From the NCBI RefSeq assembly GCF_007197575.1, contig NZ_CP041616.1, positions 1,364,001 to 1,428,000 on the forward strand: DNA of 64,000 bases. The letters are read 5' to 3'. Numbering within the stretch: position 1 is the first letter of the stretch; each line of letters starts with the position of its first letter. Source of the stretch: Ornithinimicrobium ciconiae (GTDB lineage: Bacteria > Actinomycetota > Actinomycetes > Actinomycetales > Dermatophilaceae). Under the pieces are notes generated by a model, which searched no databases, was not told the origin of the DNA, and was given only the letters and a program-made list of their open reading frames with translations. The position numbers and the translations under genes are program-made. Below are positions 46,322-55,020 of this stretch, piece by piece.

Positions 46322-46412
46322 ACCATTTTGTGAGAGGTTTCGTCGGCGGATCCCGCCTTTTCGGAGGGGTTTGGTAGGTGTGTCCCGCCTTTTTGGAGAG
46401 GTTTGGTAGGCC
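46320..46412 (+). repeat. Stop-abutting repeat array B (three copies)
   Basis: Three copies of a unit of about 32 bases: CCATTTTGTGAGAGGTTTCG, CCTTTTCGGAGGGGTTTGG and CCTTTTTGGAGAGGTTTGG, each followed by a GTAGG or GTCGG segment and CCCG. The array begins at the kinase TAA and is oriented with that gene. Confidence 0.8.
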
Positions 46413-46526
46413 ACCGGTGGTTCCCGGCGGCGGGGCGACCCGGCATACGGGCTGGTCCGCGCGAGTCCCGCAACCCGCCCACGTGTCCGCAAGGCGTCCG
46501 CGCGCACACCGAGTGCCCTCCTGGCC

Positions 46527-46532
46527 TAGCCT
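46527..46532 (+). promoter_or_regulatory. Leaderless -10 box of the PLP dehydratase gene
   Basis: TAGCCT, 6 bases before GTG 46539. Confidence 0.5.
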
Positions 46533-46538
46533 GAGCGC

Positions 46539-47513
46539 GTGCCACCTGTCACCCTGCCCACCTATGCCGACGTCGAGCAGGCCGCCGGCTTCCTCGAGGG
46601 ACGCGCGCACCGGACCCCTGTGCTGCGCTCGCGGCGCCTGGACGAGCGGGCCGGGTGCGAGATCCACCTCAAGGCCGAGCACCTGCAGCGGGTCGGGGCC
46701 TTCAAGTTCCGGGGCGCGCTCAACGCCCTGTCCGCCTTCGACGCGGACCAGCGCCGTGGCGGGGTGCTGGCCTACTCCTCGGGCAACCACGCCCAGGCCA
46801 TCGCGCTGGCCGCGCGCGAGACCGGGACCCGCGCCGTGATCGTGATGCCGCACGATGCCCCGGCTCTGAAGGTCGCTGCGACGCAGGGCTACGGCGCCGA
46901 GGTGGTGCGCTACGACCGCTATACCCAGGACCGTGAGGAGATCGCGAGTTCGCTGGCGGCCGAGCGCGGCATGACCGTCATCCCGCCCTATGACCACCCG
47001 CACGTGATCGCCGGGCAGGGCACCGCGGCCCGGGAGCTCCTGGCCGACGTCGGCCCGCTCGACGTGCTGGTGACCCCGCTGGGCGGGGGCGGCCTGCTGG
47101 CGGGCAGCATCCTGTCGGCCGGGGCGCTGGCACCGCACTGCCGGCTGTATGGCGTCGAGCCGGCTGCCGGCGACGACGGCCAGCAGTCGCTGCGCCAGGG
47201 ACGGATCGTCACTATCGAGACCCCGCGCACCCTGGCCGACGGGGCCCAGACCACCCACCTGGGGCAGCTGACCTTCCCGATCATCGCCGACGGCGTCACC
47301 GACATCGTCACCGCGACGGACGAGGAGCTGGTCGGGTCCATGCAGCTGCTGGCTGCCACGCTCAAGCAGGTCGTGGAGCCGACCGGGGCGCTGGCCCTGG
47401 CCGCGGTCCTGTCCGGCGCGGTGCCCGACACGGCCGGGCTGCGGGTCGGCGTGGTCCTCTCGGGAGGCAACATCGACCTGGCCCGTTTCGCCGAGCTGGT
47501 GGGTGCGCCCTGA
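46539..47513 (+). CDS. Threonine/serine dehydratase-like PLP enzyme
   Basis: 324 aa fold-type II PLP enzyme. The PLP lysine is in FKFRGALNAL near 52, SSGNHAQAIALAA near 82 binds substrate carboxylate, the glycine loop GGGGLLAG near 184 holds the phosphate. It has no C-terminal ACT regulatory domain, so it resembles catabolic threonine dehydratase, serine racemase or hydroxyaspartate ammonia-lyase rather than biosynthetic IlvA. Confidence 0.87.
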   Translation: MPPVTLPTYADVEQAAGFLEGRAHRTPVLRSRRLDERAGCEIHLKAEHLQRVGAFKFRGALNALSAFDADQRRGGVLAYSSGNHAQAIALAARETGTRAVIVMPHDAPALKVAATQGYGAEVVRYDRYTQDREEIASSLAAERGMTVIPPYDHPHVIAGQGTAARELLADVGPLDVLVTPLGGGGLLAGSILSAGALAPHCRLYGVEPAAGDDGQQSLRQGRIVTIETPRTLADGAQTTHLGQLTFPIIADGVTDIVTATDEELVGSMQLLAATLKQVVEPTGALALAAVLSGAVPDTAGLRVGVVLSGGNIDLARFAELVGAP

Positions 47514-47536
47514 GCGACATCCCGACTGCGGCGCCT

Positions 47537-48739
47537 GTGCGACCGAGGATCCCCCGCGAGATCTGGATCCTGGTCGGTGCCGCCTTCGTCATCGCGATCG
47601 GGTTTGGCATCGTCTCGCCGGTGCTCCCGGCATACGCCCGCTCCTTTGATGTCGGGGTGGCCGCGGCCTCGGTGATCGTCTCGGCCTTCGCGTTCTTCCG
47701 CCTCGTCTTCGCGCCGGCCGGCGGCCTGCTCGTCTCCCGGCTGGGCGAGCGACCCGTCTATCTCGCCGGGCTGCTCGTGGTCGCGGCCTCCTCCTTCGCG
47801 ACCGCCTTCGCGCAGAGCTACGGCCAGCTGCTGCTCTTCCGTGGGCTCGGCGGCATCGGATCGACGATGTTCACCGTCTCCGCGATGGCTCTGCTGGTCC
47901 GCCTCGCACCGCCGGTCGCCCGCGGTCGGGTCTCGTCGGCATACGGCTCGGCCTTTCTCATCGGAGGCATGGTCGGTCCGTTGCTGGGTGGTGCGCTCGC
48001 CGGGTTCGGACTGCGGGCACCCTTCATCGTGTATGGCGTGGCGCTGGTCCTCGCCGCCCTCGTCGTGGGCATCGGGCTGGGTGGGGCACGGCTGCGTCCC
48101 GAGCCTGGTGCCGCCGCGCGGCCGGCTCTGACGCTGCGGGAGGCCCTGACATCGCCGGTCTATCGCGCGGTGCTGGTCTCCGGGATGGCCAACGGGTGGA
48201 CGAACTTCGGGGTGCGGATGGCGCTGCTGCCGCTCCTGGCGGCCGCGGTCCTCGATGAGCCCTGGGTGGCCGGGGCGGTGCTGGCCGTCGGCGCGGTGGG
48301 CACGGCCGGGACCCTGCAGTTCTCCGGGCGGTGGGTGGACCGGGTGGGCCGACGTCCCCTGGTCATCGCCGGGTTGGCGGTGATGGGTGTCTCGTTCGGC
48401 CTGATCGGGCTGGCGCAGAGTCCGGGCCTGTCCACCGAAACCGGGCTGGCCGTGCTGTTTGCACTGTCGGTGACGTCTGGCATCGGGGCGGGGCTGGTCA
48501 ACCCGGCCCAGCAGGCGGCAGTGGCTGACGTCGTCGGGCACGAGCGCAGTGGCGGGACGGTGCTGTCCACCTTCCAGATGTCGCAGGATGGTGGCGCGAT
48601 CGTGGGTCCGATCCTGGTCGGGGTGGTGGCGGACACGGTCGGGTTCGGGGTTGCTTTTGCGGTCACCGGGGTGATCTGTGTGATCGGGCTGATCCCATGG
48701 CTGCGCGCGCCCGAGCCGCTGGGGGTGAATTCGGAGTAG
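47537..48739 (+). CDS. Major facilitator superfamily transporter
   Basis: 400 aa, about 12 membrane helices in two halves with a central loop near 185-205. The MFS loop 2-3 motif is GGLLVSRLGERPVYLAGLL near 57 and its second-half echo FSGRWVDRVGRRPLVIAGL near 250. Probably a drug or metabolite exporter. GTG 47537 is the first start after the dehydratase stop (24 bases); a start a few codons earlier cannot be excluded. Confidence 0.88.
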   Translation: MRPRIPREIWILVGAAFVIAIGFGIVSPVLPAYARSFDVGVAAASVIVSAFAFFRLVFAPAGGLLVSRLGERPVYLAGLLVVAASSFATAFAQSYGQLLLFRGLGGIGSTMFTVSAMALLVRLAPPVARGRVSSAYGSAFLIGGMVGPLLGGALAGFGLRAPFIVYGVALVLAALVVGIGLGGARLRPEPGAAARPALTLREALTSPVYRAVLVSGMANGWTNFGVRMALLPLLAAAVLDEPWVAGAVLAVGAVGTAGTLQFSGRWVDRVGRRPLVIAGLAVMGVSFGLIGLAQSPGLSTETGLAVLFALSVTSGIGAGLVNPAQQAAVADVVGHERSGGTVLSTFQMSQDGGAIVGPILVGVVADTVGFGVAFAVTGVICVIGLIPWLRAPEPLGVNSE

Positions 48740-48740
48740 C

Positions 48741-48845
48741 CGATGCGGGGCCGACGAAACCCCTCCGAAAATGCGGGAGGCACCGACGACGACGAAACCC
48801 CTCCAAAAATGCGGGAAGCGCCGACGAAACCCCTCCAAAAATGGT
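48741..48845 (-). repeat. Stop-abutting repeat array C (three copies)
   Basis: Three copies; on the minus strand each reads ATTTTTGGAGGGGTTTCGTC, with ATTTTCGG in the last, followed by GGCGC or GTCGTCGG and a CCCGC linker. It fills the whole gap between the MFS stop (48739) and the GtrA stop (48846) and is oriented with GtrA. Confidence 0.85.
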
Positions 48846-49340
48846 CTAGGAGAGCGCGTCGCCCTTGAAGACATAGGTGCGGTAGGCCCAGAAGCGGAAG
48901 AGCGTGCCGAGGACCAGGCCGACGCCGTTGGCGCTGATGTTGTCGGCGAGCTGGCTGTCCAGGCCCAGGACATAGCGCGAGAAGCCCAGGCAGGCGACCG
49001 CGATGCCCAGCCCCAGGATGTTGAACCACACGAATAGCAGGAACTCGTTGGCCACCGCTGCGGTCCGCCGGTGTCGGAAGGTCCAGTAGCGGTTGCCCAG
49101 CCAGGAGAAGACCGTCGCGATCGCGGTCGCCAGGATCTTGGCGCGCAGCGGGATGTCGTGCAGCGGGCCGTCGCCACCGCCGGGCAGGCCGAACACAAAG
49201 TAGTTGTAGAGCGTGGTGTCCAGGATGAACGCCAGCAGTCCGATCGTGCCGAACTTGGCGACCTCCCGGGCGAGCACCTCATAGGCTCCCCGGATCCGCC
49301 CGATGAGCCCGGTGTCGCTCGTCAGGCGGGTGTGGGTCAC
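48846..49340 (-). CDS. GtrA-family membrane protein
   Basis: 164 aa with four membrane helices (about 32-52, 65-85, 95-117 and 130-150). Family pattern: KFGTIGLLAFILDTTLYNYF near 31-50, FSWLGNRYWTFRHRR near 80 and FRFWAYRTYVFKGD at the end. GtrA proteins flip or assist polyprenyl-linked sugars in cell-envelope glycosylation. GTG 49340 is supported by TACACT 6 bases upstream and excludes the repeat-encoded N-terminal extension. Confidence 0.87.
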   Translation of the reverse strand: MTHTRLTSDTGLIGRIRGAYEVLAREVAKFGTIGLLAFILDTTLYNYFVFGLPGGGDGPLHDIPLRAKILATAIATVFSWLGNRYWTFRHRRTAAVANEFLLFVWFNILGLGIAVACLGFSRYVLGLDSQLADNISANGVGLVLGTLFRFWAYRTYVFKGDALS

Positions 49341-49346
49341 GACGGG

Positions 49347-49352
49347 AGTGTA
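49347..49352 (-). promoter_or_regulatory. Leaderless -10 box of the GtrA gene
   Basis: TACACT on the minus strand, 6 bases before GTG 49340. Confidence 0.55.
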
Positions 49353-49406
49353 TGCCGGGTCGCTGGGTTCCTCGGTCAGCCCCGGTCCGCGCTGACTCGC
49401 CGGCTT

Positions 49407-49510
49407 TTGACTCTGCCCGCCCGACTGCTCGTGACTCGGGTGACCCGCCTGCTCGTGACTCTGCCCGCCCCATCGCTCGTGACTCGGGTGACCCGACGCT
49501 CGTGACTCTG
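49407..49510 (+). repeat. Degenerate tandem repeat upstream of GtrA
   Basis: Alternating units: GCTCGTGACTCGGGTGACCC and GCTCGTGACTCTGCCCGCCC, about five half-units in 100 bases. It sits in the divergent gap between GtrA and the 149-aa hypothetical gene. It is too irregular for a CRISPR. Confidence 0.75.
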
Positions 49511-49532
49511 GTGCGCGTTGGTCGCCAGGCGG

Positions 49533-49538
49533 TACCTT
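49533..49538 (+). promoter_or_regulatory. Leaderless -10 box of the 149-aa hypothetical gene
   Basis: TACCTT, 6 bases before GTG 49545. Confidence 0.5.
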
Positions 49539-49544
49539 TCTCGC

Positions 49545-49994
49545 GTGTGGCCCTTTTCCCGTGGGTGGACTGCACCCTCTCCTGATGCCTGCCGGTGTGC
49601 CCGGCACCTCGATGCCGAGCTGCGTGGTGCCGTGCTGCCACCCGCGTCGGCCTGGCTGCGTGAGGCCGACGACGCCGAACCCGTGACGGTCGGCTCCCTC
49701 ATCGACCAGGCGGAGCTAGGCGTCGAGCCCTCCGAGCCCGGCGGCGAGGCGGGCGACGAGCTGCGCGAGAACGGCTTCCACTACTCGCTGTGGCTGGGGG
49801 ATGCCGCCCGCCTGCACTACGACGACGAGGCGACGCCGGTCGCGGCCGTGCTCGGGACCCAGGCGGGGGTCAAGCAGGTGGAGCAGGAGGACCGCGAGGT
49901 GCTCAACATCCGGGCGCCCAGGCTGTGCCCGGAGGGAGCGCTGGCCGTGCTGGCACTCAGCCTGCTGGATCCGCGGGTACGCGAGCCCGACTGA
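49545..49994 (+). CDS. Hypothetical protein between GtrA and purK
   Basis: 149 aa, cytoplasmic, acidic (many Asp and Glu). No domain recognised. It begins MWPFSRGWTAPSPDACR and holds YSLWLGDAARLHYDDEATPVA near 82. The GTG start is fixed by the TACCTT box. A small gene here, next to purK, is common in related actinobacteria, so it is probably real; it may be co-regulated with GtrA only through the shared intergenic region. Confidence 0.72.
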   Translation: MWPFSRGWTAPSPDACRCARHLDAELRGAVLPPASAWLREADDAEPVTVGSLIDQAELGVEPSEPGGEAGDELRENGFHYSLWLGDAARLHYDDEATPVAAVLGTQAGVKQVEQEDREVLNIRAPRLCPEGALAVLALSLLDPRVREPD

Positions 49995-50090
49995 GGGTCG
50001 GCCCGGGACCCAGATGTGAGGGGTCGGCCCGGGACCCTGGTCTAAGGGTCGGTCACCACGGTGGCGTGGAGCGGCATACTGCCGGTGCCT

Positions 50091-50096
50091 TAGGGT
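50091..50096 (+). promoter_or_regulatory. Leaderless -10 box of purK
   Basis: TAGGGT, 7 bases before GTG 50104, favouring this start over in-frame GTG 50095. Confidence 0.55.
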
Positions 50097-50103
50097 GACC
50101 GAC

Positions 50104-51312
50104 GTGACACAGGCACCTGGACCACGGCGCGCAGAAGGCGGTTTCCCGGTTGTCGGGATCATTGGCGGGGGGCAGTTGGCGCGCATGTCGCAGCCGCCGG
50201 CGATCAACCTGTCGATCACCCTGTCGGTCCTGGCCGAGTCCGAGACCGCGTCCGCAGCCCTCGTCACCCCGCACGCCCCGGTCGGGGACCACACCGACCT
50301 GGAGGTCGTCCGCGCCTTCGCGCGCCACGTGGACGTGATCACCTTCGACCACGAGCACGTGCCGCCGCAGGTGATCTCCGCGCTGATTGACGACGGGGTC
50401 CCGGTGCACCCCGGGCCGGAGGCGCTGCTGCACGCCCAGGACAAGATCGTCATGCGTCGCCGACTCACCGAGCTGGGCATCCCCTGCCCGCGCTGGACCG
50501 CGGCCCAGACCGCTGCCGACGTCGCCGCCTTCGGGGAGGAGATCGGCTGGCCGGTTATCGCCAAGACCCCCCGGGGCGGGTATGACGGCAAGGGGGTGCG
50601 CCGGATCTCCTCACCCGAGGAGGTCACCGACTGGCTCGAGCTGGTCGGTCAGGACGGTCCGATGCGCGAGGGGGTCCTGCTGGAGGAGGCCGTCGACTTC
50701 GTCCGTGAGCTGGCCGTGATGGTCGGGCGCAGCCCCAGCGGGCAGGCCGCGACCTGGCCGGTCGTGGAGACCGTGCAGACCAACAGCATCTGCACCGAGG
50801 TGATCGCCCCTGCGCCGGGGCTGGACGACGACCTGGCCACCAGGATCGGTGAGGCCGCCCTGCGGATCGCCGGCGAGCTCGGCGTCACAGGGGTGATGGC
50901 CGTCGAGCTGTTCGAGGTGCGCGACGGGGAGACCGGTGGTGCGGCATACCTGGTCAACGAGCTGGCGATGCGCCCCCACAACTCCGGGCACTGGACCATC
51001 GACGGGGCTGTGACCAGCCAGTTCGAGCAGCACCTGCGGGCGGTGCTGGACCTGCCGCTGGGTGACCCGTCGGCGCGCCAGGAGTGGACCGTGATGGCCA
51101 ACGTGCTCGGTGGGGAGCACCCGGACCTGTATCCCACCTACCGGCACCTGATGGCCCGTGACCCGGGGCTGAAAATCCATCTCTATGGCAAGGGCGTGCG
51201 GCCCGGGCGCAAGCTCGGGCACGTCACGGTCACCGGCGACGGCGACCTCGAGGCGCTGCGCGAACGGGCCCGGCACGCTGCCGACTACCTGCAGGGAGTT
51301 ATCGATGAGTGA
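50104..51312 (+). CDS. purK: N5-carboxyaminoimidazole ribonucleotide synthase
   Basis: 402 aa ATP-grasp enzyme converting AIR, ATP and bicarbonate to N5-CAIR in purine synthesis. Motifs: [13 protein letters not shown] near 16, TFDHEHVP near 80, the ATP loop [11 protein letters not shown] near 158, [16 protein letters not shown] near 195 and [26 protein letters not shown] near 280. Overlaps purE by 8 bases. Confidence 0.95.
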   Translation: MTQAPGPRRAEGGFPVVGIIGGGQLARMSQPPAINLSITLSVLAESETASAALVTPHAPVGDHTDLEVVRAFARHVDVITFDHEHVPPQVISALIDDGVPVHPGPEALLHAQDKIVMRRRLTELGIPCPRWTAAQTAADVAAFGEEIGWPVIAKTPRGGYDGKGVRRISSPEEVTDWLELVGQDGPMREGVLLEEAVDFVRELAVMVGRSPSGQAATWPVVETVQTNSICTEVIAPAPGLDDDLATRIGEAALRIAGELGVTGVMAVELFEVRDGETGGAAYLVNELAMRPHNSGHWTIDGAVTSQFEQHLRAVLDLPLGDPSARQEWTVMANVLGGEHPDLYPTYRHLMARDPGLKIHLYGKGVRPGRKLGHVTVTGDGDLEALRERARHAADYLQGVIDE

Positions 51313-51820
51313 GACCGCACGTCCCGTCGTCGGGCTGGTCATGGGCAGCGACAGCGACTGGCCGGTGATGGAGGCCGCGGCGCAGGTGCTGGAGGAGTTC
51401 GGCGTCGGGTTCGAGGCCGACGTCGTCTCCGCGCACCGGATGCCGGCGGAGATGATCGACTACGGCCGGTCCGCGGAGGAGCGTGGGCTGCGGGTGATCA
51501 TCGCCGGGGCCGGGGGCGCGGCGCACCTGCCGGGCATGCTGGCGTCGGTGACGGTGCTGCCCGTGATCGGGGTGCCGGTGCCGCTGAAGCACCTGGACGG
51601 CATGGACTCGCTGCTGTCGATCGTGCAGATGCCCGGCGGCATCCCGGTGGCGACGGTGTCGATCGCCGGCGCCAAGAACGCCGGGCTGCTGGCCGTGCGG
51701 ATGCTCGGTGCCGGGGACGGGGACGAGGCGCGGCGCCTGCGGGAGGCCCTGTCGGCATACGCGGTGGGGCTGCGCGACCAGGCCCACGCCAAGGGTGAGA
51801 AGCTCCGCCAGCAATTTTGA
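51305..51820 (+). CDS. purE: N5-carboxyaminoimidazole ribonucleotide mutase
   Basis: 171 aa class I PurE. Motifs: [20 protein letters not shown] near 10, [11 protein letters not shown] near 39 (catalytic His), [13 protein letters not shown] near 65 and [19 protein letters not shown] near 98. Moves the carboxyl group of N5-CAIR to make CAIR, the next step after PurK. Its last codons (RQQF) lie inside the start of a repeat array. Confidence 0.95.
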   Translation: MSETARPVVGLVMGSDSDWPVMEAAAQVLEEFGVGFEADVVSAHRMPAEMIDYGRSAEERGLRVIIAGAGGAAHLPGMLASVTVLPVIGVPVPLKHLDGMDSLLSIVQMPGGIPVATVSIAGAKNAGLLAVRMLGAGDGDEARRLREALSAYAVGLRDQAHAKGEKLRQQF

Positions 51821-51872
51821 GAGTGGTTTCGTCGGTCGGTCACGCCTTTTTGCAGGGGTTTCGTAGGTCGCT
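51808..51872 (+). repeat. Stop-abutting repeat array D (two copies)
   Basis: Two copies: CAATTTTGAGAGTGGTTTCG followed by TCGG, and CCTTTTTGCAGGGGTTTCG followed by TAGG. The first overlaps the end of purE including its TGA, so the repeat supplies the last residue codons. Confidence 0.8.
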
Positions 51873-51931
51873 GCCGAGGCCGGTCCGGCACGCGACAGAA
51901 CCTTTCGGCCGTCGCGGAGGTCTAGGAGGGT

Positions 51932-52453
51932 GTGAGCAGTTCCCAGCAGCGTGAGGCCGACTTCGCCGTGTTCGTCGCGGCCCAGTCGGCCCAGCTCGTG
52001 CACTTTGCCCGGATGCTGTGCGGGGACCTGCACCAGGCTCAGGACCTGGTGCAGACCGCGCTGGAAAAGGTCTTCAAGGTATGGCGGAAGCGCCAGATCG
52101 AGCACCCGCTCGCCTATGCGCGGCGGGCGGTGCTCAACCAGTACCTCTCGGGCGGGCGGACCAGGTGGCGTGAGACACCGGTCGCCGACCCCTCGGACCA
52201 CCGTGACCAGGCGGTGCCCGACCATGCCACCGGCCTGGTCGACCGGGACGCGCTGCTGGCGGCACTGGCCGACCTGACGCCGCGAGAGCGGGCCGTCATC
52301 GTCCTGCGCTATCAGCAGGACCTCACCGAGGCCGCGACCGCCGAGCAGCTCGGCGTCCGGATCGGCACCGTCAAGAGCACCGCCTCGCGGGCGATGGCCA
52401 AGCTGCGCCGCTCGCCCGACCTCATCGAGACCCACCAGGGGAGAACATCATGA
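51932..52453 (+). CDS. SigE-family RNA polymerase sigma factor
   Basis: 173 aa group 4 (ECF) sigma. Region 2 near 8-75 (FAVFVAAQSAQLVHFARMLC, DLHQAQDLVQTALEKVFKVW) and region 4 near 105-160 (LTPRERAVIVLRYQQDLTEA, then LGVRIGTVKSTASRAMAKLR). Directs transcription of a small regulon, probably controlled by the membrane protein encoded next. GTG 51932 has AGGAGG just upstream; the stop overlaps the next start (ATGA). Confidence 0.92.
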   Translation: MSSSQQREADFAVFVAAQSAQLVHFARMLCGDLHQAQDLVQTALEKVFKVWRKRQIEHPLAYARRAVLNQYLSGGRTRWRETPVADPSDHRDQAVPDHATGLVDRDALLAALADLTPRERAVIVLRYQQDLTEAATAEQLGVRIGTVKSTASRAMAKLRRSPDLIETHQGRTS

Positions 52454-53073
52454 GCACCCAGACCGAGCAGGCCCTGCGCGAGGCGCTGGCCTTCGACCCA
52501 CAGACCCCCTCCCTGCCCGCCGAGCCGATCGTCAGGGCTGTCCGCCGTCAGCGCCGCCGCTCCCAGTGGGCAGGTGCCGTGGCGGCCAGCGCGGTCCTGG
52601 CTGCGGGCGGCGTCGCCGTCGCCACCTGGCCCGGGGACGACGGACCGGCGCTGGTGCCGGCCGGGGTGACCGAGGTCAGCGGCACCTTCGACATCGGCCA
52701 CGACTGGCAGATGGTGGTCGACGGACAGGGCCTGTGCCTGGCCAACCCGCAACGCGCCGTCTATGACTGCGGCGTGAACGTGGCGTTCCGGGAGGGCTCG
52801 ACCCTCAGCTGGTCCCACGGTGACTCGGGTCCGCAGATCTATGTCTGGGTGGTCCGCGACAGCACCGACACAGCGGTCCTGGAGCAGCCCAGCGGCGGCA
52901 CGATCCCCGCGGACGTCTATCGCGTGAGCGAGCTCGACGTCTCGATCGCGGTCGCACGGCTGCTGCCGCCGGACCCGACGGGGTGGGAGCGCATCTCCCG
53001 CGACGATGCCGGAACCGTGACCGACGCGGTGCCCTTCCACGTCGACCGCGAGAGTATGCCGACACACGGGTGA
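52450..53073 (+). CDS. Single-span membrane protein, probable anti-sigma or sigma-associated protein
   Basis: 207 aa. Cytoplasmic N-terminus about 40 residues with a basic stretch (VRAVRRQRRRSQ), one membrane helix (about 41-60), then an extracytoplasmic domain of about 145 residues with no recognised fold and a cysteine pair (GLCLAN, YDCG). Its 4-base overlap with the sigma gene fits an anti-sigma partner, although the N-terminus lacks a clear zinc anti-sigma motif. Confidence 0.75.
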   Translation: MSTQTEQALREALAFDPQTPSLPAEPIVRAVRRQRRRSQWAGAVAASAVLAAGGVAVATWPGDDGPALVPAGVTEVSGTFDIGHDWQMVVDGQGLCLANPQRAVYDCGVNVAFREGSTLSWSHGDSGPQIYVWVVRDSTDTAVLEQPSGGTIPADVYRVSELDVSIAVARLLPPDPTGWERISRDDAGTVTDAVPFHVDRESMPTHG

Positions 53074-53098
53074 GCATTCCGACGCGCCGCTTCCAGTC

Positions 53099-53140
53099 GC
53101 AGAGGCGGTACGGAACCTCCCCATGTCGAGATGCGACGAA
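53099..53140 (+). repeat. Left edge of the accessory island: direct repeat plus inverted repeat
   Basis: CGCAGAGGCGGTACGGAACC plus TCCCCA (53099-53124) resembles the sequence at 59521-59545 in the same orientation. It is followed by GTCGAGATGCGACGAA (53125-53140), whose reverse complement recurs with two mismatches at 59493-59508. Confidence 0.6.
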
Positions 53141-53512
53141 GATTGCACGCCCACTGGCTCGACACTTGGCCCAGATCGTTGCGATGGACGTTGCCGTGCA
53201 AAGTAGCGGACTGGCGCACGGGAGACGACGACATGTGGAGACGTACGTCTGCGGTCGCGACGAGCACTCGCGGCCAGGCAGCAGGGGAGCCGTATGACGT
53301 CCCTGTCCCGGAGCGATTATCCGGACGGGCCTAAAGGAACGTGACCTGCCCTTCACAGCCGGAGTGCCTGTCGCTCAAGTGCACGTTTGCCGTATGGGGT
53401 TCGTCCTGCGGGACGGTGCCGCGCGGACGAACCGACGCCCGCTGCATACCGCCCAGAATGGGCTACCAGGAGCAACCGCCCCCTTCCCCTCACTCCGGGC
53501 GCGGTCCGTCAA

Positions 53513-53540
53513 CCATGAGCGTGGTCCCCCACGCTCATGG
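53513..53540. terminator. Perfect 12-bp hairpin in the gene-free left part of the island
   Basis: CCATGAGCGTGG (53513-53524), loop TCCC, CCACGCTCATGG (53529-53540). The stretch 53074-53744 has no supported gene. The hairpin lies downstream of the immunity gene (minus strand) and could end that transcript. Confidence 0.5.
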
Positions 53541-53744
53541 GAAGCAGGAACCACAAAAATCAGGTCTCTACGGTTTCAGGGGATTGCCAACTTGATACCT
53601 TTCGCACGGCCTGATGTACGCCACACACGGACCCTAACGCCCGCCGTTAGTCTGTGAAAACACTCCCACCGAACAGCATCACCGCCGGTCAACAGAACGC
53701 CCACTCGCGACGACCGACGGCATGAACAAACTCAGGCTAGACGG

Positions 53745-54383
53745 TTAGCCGGTGGAGTCCTGATCGGGGAGGAGTAGCGGACAGATCGGGGTGCCCTCGC
53801 GCTCACCGGGCTGGAACCCGGCACGCTTGCGCCACTCCGCAGCAGCGGTCGGGTGATCGATGTCGAGGAGCAGAGATTGCAGGGGGCCACGGCCCACCTG
53901 GTCCAAATCCACGAGCAGCTTCGACCGGAGAATAGCCTCGGCGACTCGGTCGCTGACCACCGTATGCTCGCTGTTGGCTGGACGGTAAACATCTGAGCCA
54001 TCCCAACCGTCAACAGCTGGGTCCATGCAGGCATGTTCCGGGGACCATACGCCGGCACTGTTGCGGACCTCACGCACGTGGTCGTCATGGAACGCATATG
54101 AGATGCGAGGGGACGATCCAAGGACGATGAGCTCGGCATACCCTGGAAGGAGGTCACCCTCGCGATGCAGGTCAACGGGTCGCGAGTCCCACCCGGTCGC
54201 ACCTATCTCGCGAAGCGCGGCAACGAGCCGCGGTGAAGCCAGTCTCGGTCCCACGCCCGCTTCAATCAAATCAGGAATTCGCCGGCGGGGATAGGCGATG
54301 CGGAACGTTTTCTCGTCGATTCGGTCTGCGTACTGCGAGAGTCCAGAAACGGAAAGAAACCACTGTCTAGGGCGGGCGGACAC
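53745..54383 (-). CDS. Probable immunity protein for the adjacent secreted nuclease
   Basis: 212 aa, no signal peptide. GTG 54383 begins 1 base after the toxin stop, so the genes are coupled. It is a mixed acidic protein with SVSGLSQYADRIDEKTFRIA near 9 and SEHTVVSDRVAEAILRSKLL near 140. The last block resembles the C-terminal pattern of Imm11-type (DUF1629) immunity proteins, which in other bacteria sit beside HNH-type toxins. Assignment is from position plus this weak likeness. Confidence 0.6.
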   Translation of the reverse strand: MSARPRQWFLSVSGLSQYADRIDEKTFRIAYPRRRIPDLIEAGVGPRLASPRLVAALREIGATGWDSRPVDLHREGDLLPGYAELIVLGSSPRISYAFHDDHVREVRNSAGVWSPEHACMDPAVDGWDGSDVYRPANSEHTVVSDRVAEAILRSKLLVDLDQVGRGPLQSLLLDIDHPTAAAEWRKRAGFQPGEREGTPICPLLLPDQDSTG

Positions 54384-54384
54384 G

Positions 54385-55020
54385 TCAGAACCACCCACGT
54401 AGGGAGTAGCTCGCATTCAAGGCCCGTCCATAGGTCAAGGTGCGGCTTTTCGAGGGGTTGGGGTACTTGGCGAAGAAGTTCTCCCATTTCTTATTGTATT
54501 CGTACGCTGTCGCTTGATGCGGCCTCGATTTCCACCACGCACCGTACTTGGGGTGATGGATATTGATTCCCGCTTTAGTAAACCTTGCCTGGAATTTCTG
54601 AGGAAACACGTGGTGTGCGTCAAAGCCTTGAACTTGCGCGGTGCTTTTCCCTGTCAAGTTCATAAGGTTCTTCCGGAAGTTCCGAGAAGTGAAGCCCGCG
54701 AAACAGTCCAACGATGCCTCAGCCTCGGTGAGGTCATCCATTTCAGCATTGTCGTCGTCATCGAAGAGGGCGCCTGTGTACACTGGAAGAGCTTCTGCAG
54801 CCAGGGCATCCAGATCAGTGGTGACAACAGGACCATACTCGTCGGTCGTCCCCGCAGCTGCGTCCATTTCAGCAGCATGCTCGAGGTCGATTGTGGATTT
54901 CAGATTCTCGCACGGGCCAGCGACCGCTTGATCAGTCGTCCCGATCTGGGTGAACATCGTGAAGATGAGGGCAAGGATAGACACGGCCAAAACGGCCATG
55001 GAGGGGCGCTGCTTAGTCAC
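54385..55020 (-). CDS. Secreted HNH/AHH-type nuclease toxin
   Basis: 211 aa. A Sec-type signal (VLAVSILALIFTMFTQIG) ends near AVA34. An acidic, helix-poor linker (about 35-105, with DDDDNAEMDD) leads to a C-terminal domain (about 106-211) with DAHHVFPQKF (His136, His137), INIHHPKYGAWW (His155, His156) and His168, the pattern of His-Me finger (AHH/HNH-like) nuclease toxins. GTG 55020 with GGGG 7 bases upstream. Base composition is lower in GC than the chromosome around it. Likely kills or inhibits competitors; the next gene would protect the producer. Confidence 0.75.
   Translation of the reverse strand: MTKQRPSMAVLAVSILALIFTMFTQIGTTDQAVAGPCENLKSTIDLEHAAEMDAAAGTTDEYGPVVTTDLDALAAEALPVYTGALFDDDDNAEMDDLTEAEASLDCFAGFTSRNFRKNLMNLTGKSTAQVQGFDAHHVFPQKFQARFTKAGINIHHPKYGAWWKSRPHQATAYEYNKKWENFFAKYPNPSKSRTLTYGRALNASYSLRGWF

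Noticed and set aside
49407..49510. Possible CRISPR array
   Set aside because: Unit lengths vary, there are no distinct spacers of constant size and no cas genes.
53074..53744. Short plus-strand open frames right of the sigma/anti-sigma genes
   Set aside because: No start signals or protein-like sequence; the stretch contains the island edge and a hairpin.
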